DNA from: an uncultured Lysobacteraceae bacterium
GTDB taxonomy: Bacteria; Pseudomonadota; Gammaproteobacteria; Xanthomonadales; Rhodanobacteraceae
Assembly: GCA_946482585.1 (NCBI GenBank)
Contig: CAMLSI010000245.1
Span: 1 to 7,769, forward strand
DNA: 7,769 nucleotides
Direction of reading: 5' to 3'
The notes beneath the pieces were generated by a model. It was not told the DNA's origin. It was given only the letters and a program-made list of their open reading frames with translations, and ran no database searches. Made by a program: the position numbers and the translations under genes. Positions 6,236 to 7,769 of the stretch are shown here, piece after piece (position 1 is the stretch's first letter; each line of letters starts with the position of its first letter).

Positions 6236-7769
6236 CCTCGTCGCCGCCGCGTTCGTTGCGGCGGCTTCCGCAGAAGCGTCGCGCTATGTGCGCGACACGG
6301 TGGCGGTGGACGTGCCCGCCGTCGTGCTCGTCGACCAGCGCAGCACCCGCGTCGCGTTGCGCGAGGTGCTCGCGCAGCCGGGACCGCTGCTGGTGCAGTT
6401 CGTCTTCACCTCCTGCGGCACGATCTGCCCCGTGCTCACGCAGACAGCGGCCGCGGCGCAACGCGACCTGTCCGATCTGAAGATCGTCTCGATCAGCATC
6501 GACCCGGATGAGGACACGCCCGAGCGGCTCGCCCGCTATGCGCAGCGGCACGGCGCGGACGAGGGCTGGCGCTTCCTCACCGGCTCGCCGGACGACAGCG
6601 TCGCCGTGCAACGCGCATTCGGCGCGTATGCGGGCAACAAGATGCGCCATCGGCCGCTGAGCTTCCTGCGCGGGGCGCCGGCCGGCGATTGGCTGCGCGT
6701 CGAAGGCGCGTTCACGGCGGCGGATCTGGTCGCGGAGTTCCGCGCGCTGGCGACCGGCGACGCAGTACTCGGCCGGCGGCTCTATCGCGACGGCGTGCTC
6801 GCGTCGGGCGAGCCGGCGACGGCGCATGGTCCTGGCGGTGTCGCGCTCGACGGCGCTGCCGCGGCCTGCGCGACTTGCCATCGCCGCAGCGGCTACGGCG
6901 GCGTCGAGGGACGCGCCTACGTGCCGCCGATCACCGGGCCGTCATTGTTCGCGACGCCGGAGCCGCGCCGGATCGAGCGCTTCCGCGCGCTGTTCCAGGA
7001 AGAACTCGCGCCCGACGTGCTCGCGCGCCTGCGCGCCGCGACGGCACGTCCCGCGTACTCCGCGGCAACGTTCGCACGAGCACTCGCCGAAGGCCGCGCC
7101 AGCGACGGCCGCGCGCTCGATCCACTGATGCCGCGTTACACGCTGGCCGAGGCCGATCGCGCCAATCTCGCCGCCTATCTCGCCACGCTCGGCGATACGT
7201 CGACGGGTGTCGATGCGCGAGAAATCCACTTCGCGACCGTTGTGGCCGGCACTGTGCCGCCGGCGAAACGTGACGCGATGCTCGCCGTCATGCGTGCGTG
7301 GCTGGCGCAGCGCAACGCCGAGAACACGCGGCGCGATGCGCGGCCGCCGAATCCGATGGGCTACGAGGACGATCTGCCGGCCGCGAATCGCGCGTGGACG
7401 CTCGATGTCTGGACGCTGACCGGCGATGCGCGCGGCTGGCGCGCGCAGCTCGATGCCTACCAGCGCCGGCGGCCGGTCTTCGCCGTGCTGGGCGGCCTCG
7501 GCGATTGGCGCGCGGTGCACGCGTTCTGCGAAGACAACCGCATGCCTTGCGTGCTGTCGCTCGCCGACGCGCCGGTTCGCGAGGACGGCGACTACGCCCT
7601 CTACCTCTCGGGCGGTCTGCCGCTGGAGGCACGCACGCTCGGCTCGGGCGTAACGTCGCTGATCGTCGCGATGGCGGCCGCCATCGCCGTCGGCTATGTC
7701 GCCGCCTACCTGTTCGGCGATTACTGGCTCCAGAACACCGGTATCTGGAGCGCGACCACGGCGATCGTG
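6210..7769 (+). CDS. SCO domain - cytochrome c - ligand-binding-like multidomain protein (partial at C-terminus)
   Basis: A 520-codon frame is open to the right edge. Residues 1-22 form a Sec signal peptide (MWRSFRFTSLVAAAF, cleavage near ASAEA). Residues about 30-165 are a SCO1/SenC domain with intact copper ligands C69-xxx-C73 (TSCGTICP) and H147 (KMRHRP). SCO proteins deliver copper to, or reduce cysteines of, oxidases. Residues about 185-325 are a class I cytochrome c with haem site C220-A-T-C223-H224 and probable axial Met at M307 (LMPRY). Residues about 333-475 resemble one lobe of a type I periplasmic ligand-binding protein (VFAVLGGLGDWRAVHAFCE, then MPCVL). From V481 a hydrophobic helix begins, followed by GIWSATTAIV at the edge, recalling the first membrane hairpin of FUSC-type transporters. 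The start codon lies 26 bases inside the preceding gene and has no clear Shine-Dalgarno, so translation is probably coupled. The likely job is copper or electron supply for the upstream multicopper oxidase (inference). Confidence 0.9.
   Translation, partial: MWRSFRFTSLVAAAFVAAASAEASRYVRDTVAVDVPAVVLVDQRSTRVALREVLAQPGPLLVQFVFTSCGTICPVLTQTAAAAQRDLSDLKIVSISIDPDEDTPERLARYAQRHGADEGWRFLTGSPDDSVAVQRAFGAYAGNKMRHRPLSFLRGAPAGDWLRVEGAFTAADLVAEFRALATGDAVLGRRLYRDGVLASGEPATAHGPGGVALDGAAAACATCHRRSGYGGVEGRAYVPPITGPSLFATPEPRRIERFRALFQEELAPDVLARLRAATARPAYSAATFARALAEGRASDGRALDPLMPRYTLAEADRANLAAYLATLGDTSTGVDAREIHFATVVAGTVPPAKRDAMLAVMRAWLAQRNAENTRRDARPPNPMGYEDDLPAANRAWTLDVWTLTGDARGWRAQLDAYQRRRPVFAVLGGLGDWRAVHAFCEDNRMPCVLSLADAPVREDGDYALYLSGGLPLEARTLGSGVTSLIVAMAAAIAVGYVAAYLFGDYWLQNTGIWSATTAIV

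Overview
The window reads as chromosomal DNA of a high-GC Gram-negative bacterium, most likely a proteobacterium. The support is GC-rich codon third positions, twin-arginine (Tat) export signals, and periplasmic SCO and cytochrome c domains. The genus cannot be told from the sequence. No tRNA, rRNA, CRISPR array, insertion sequence or integrase was seen.

Layout: (1) 1-1906, minus strand, holds most of a molybdopterin/4Fe-4S oxidoreductase that runs off the left edge. (2) 1907-2144 is a divergent intergenic region with a Shine-Dalgarno site for each flanking gene, one weak promoter candidate and small repeats. (3) 2145-7769, plus strand, is a tight run of three overlapping genes. These are a Tat-exported CotA-type multicopper oxidase, a 743-residue protein joining a degenerate SCO-like domain to a large domain I do not recognise, and a multidomain protein with a SCO domain, a c-type cytochrome and a ligand-binding-like domain that runs off the right edge. 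The gene overlaps are 4 bp (ATGA) and 26 bp.

How the genes may work together (inference): all three plus-strand products appear to be exported. The multicopper oxidase needs four copper ions. The SCO domain of the third protein keeps the two cysteines and the histidine that bind copper, and its fused cytochrome could carry electrons. The second protein carries a SCO fold in which all three copper ligands are replaced, followed by a new domain with many His, Trp and acidic residues. This looks like a periplasmic oxidase system with its own copper-delivery or redox partner and an uncharacterised central component. The substrate is unknown. The divergent molybdoenzyme may or may not belong to the same process.

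The points most worth following up are the ligand-less SCO fusion and its unknown domain, the SCO-cytochrome-ligand-binding fusion with a membrane-like C-terminal extension, and the molybdoenzyme that lacks the formate dehydrogenase catalytic residues.
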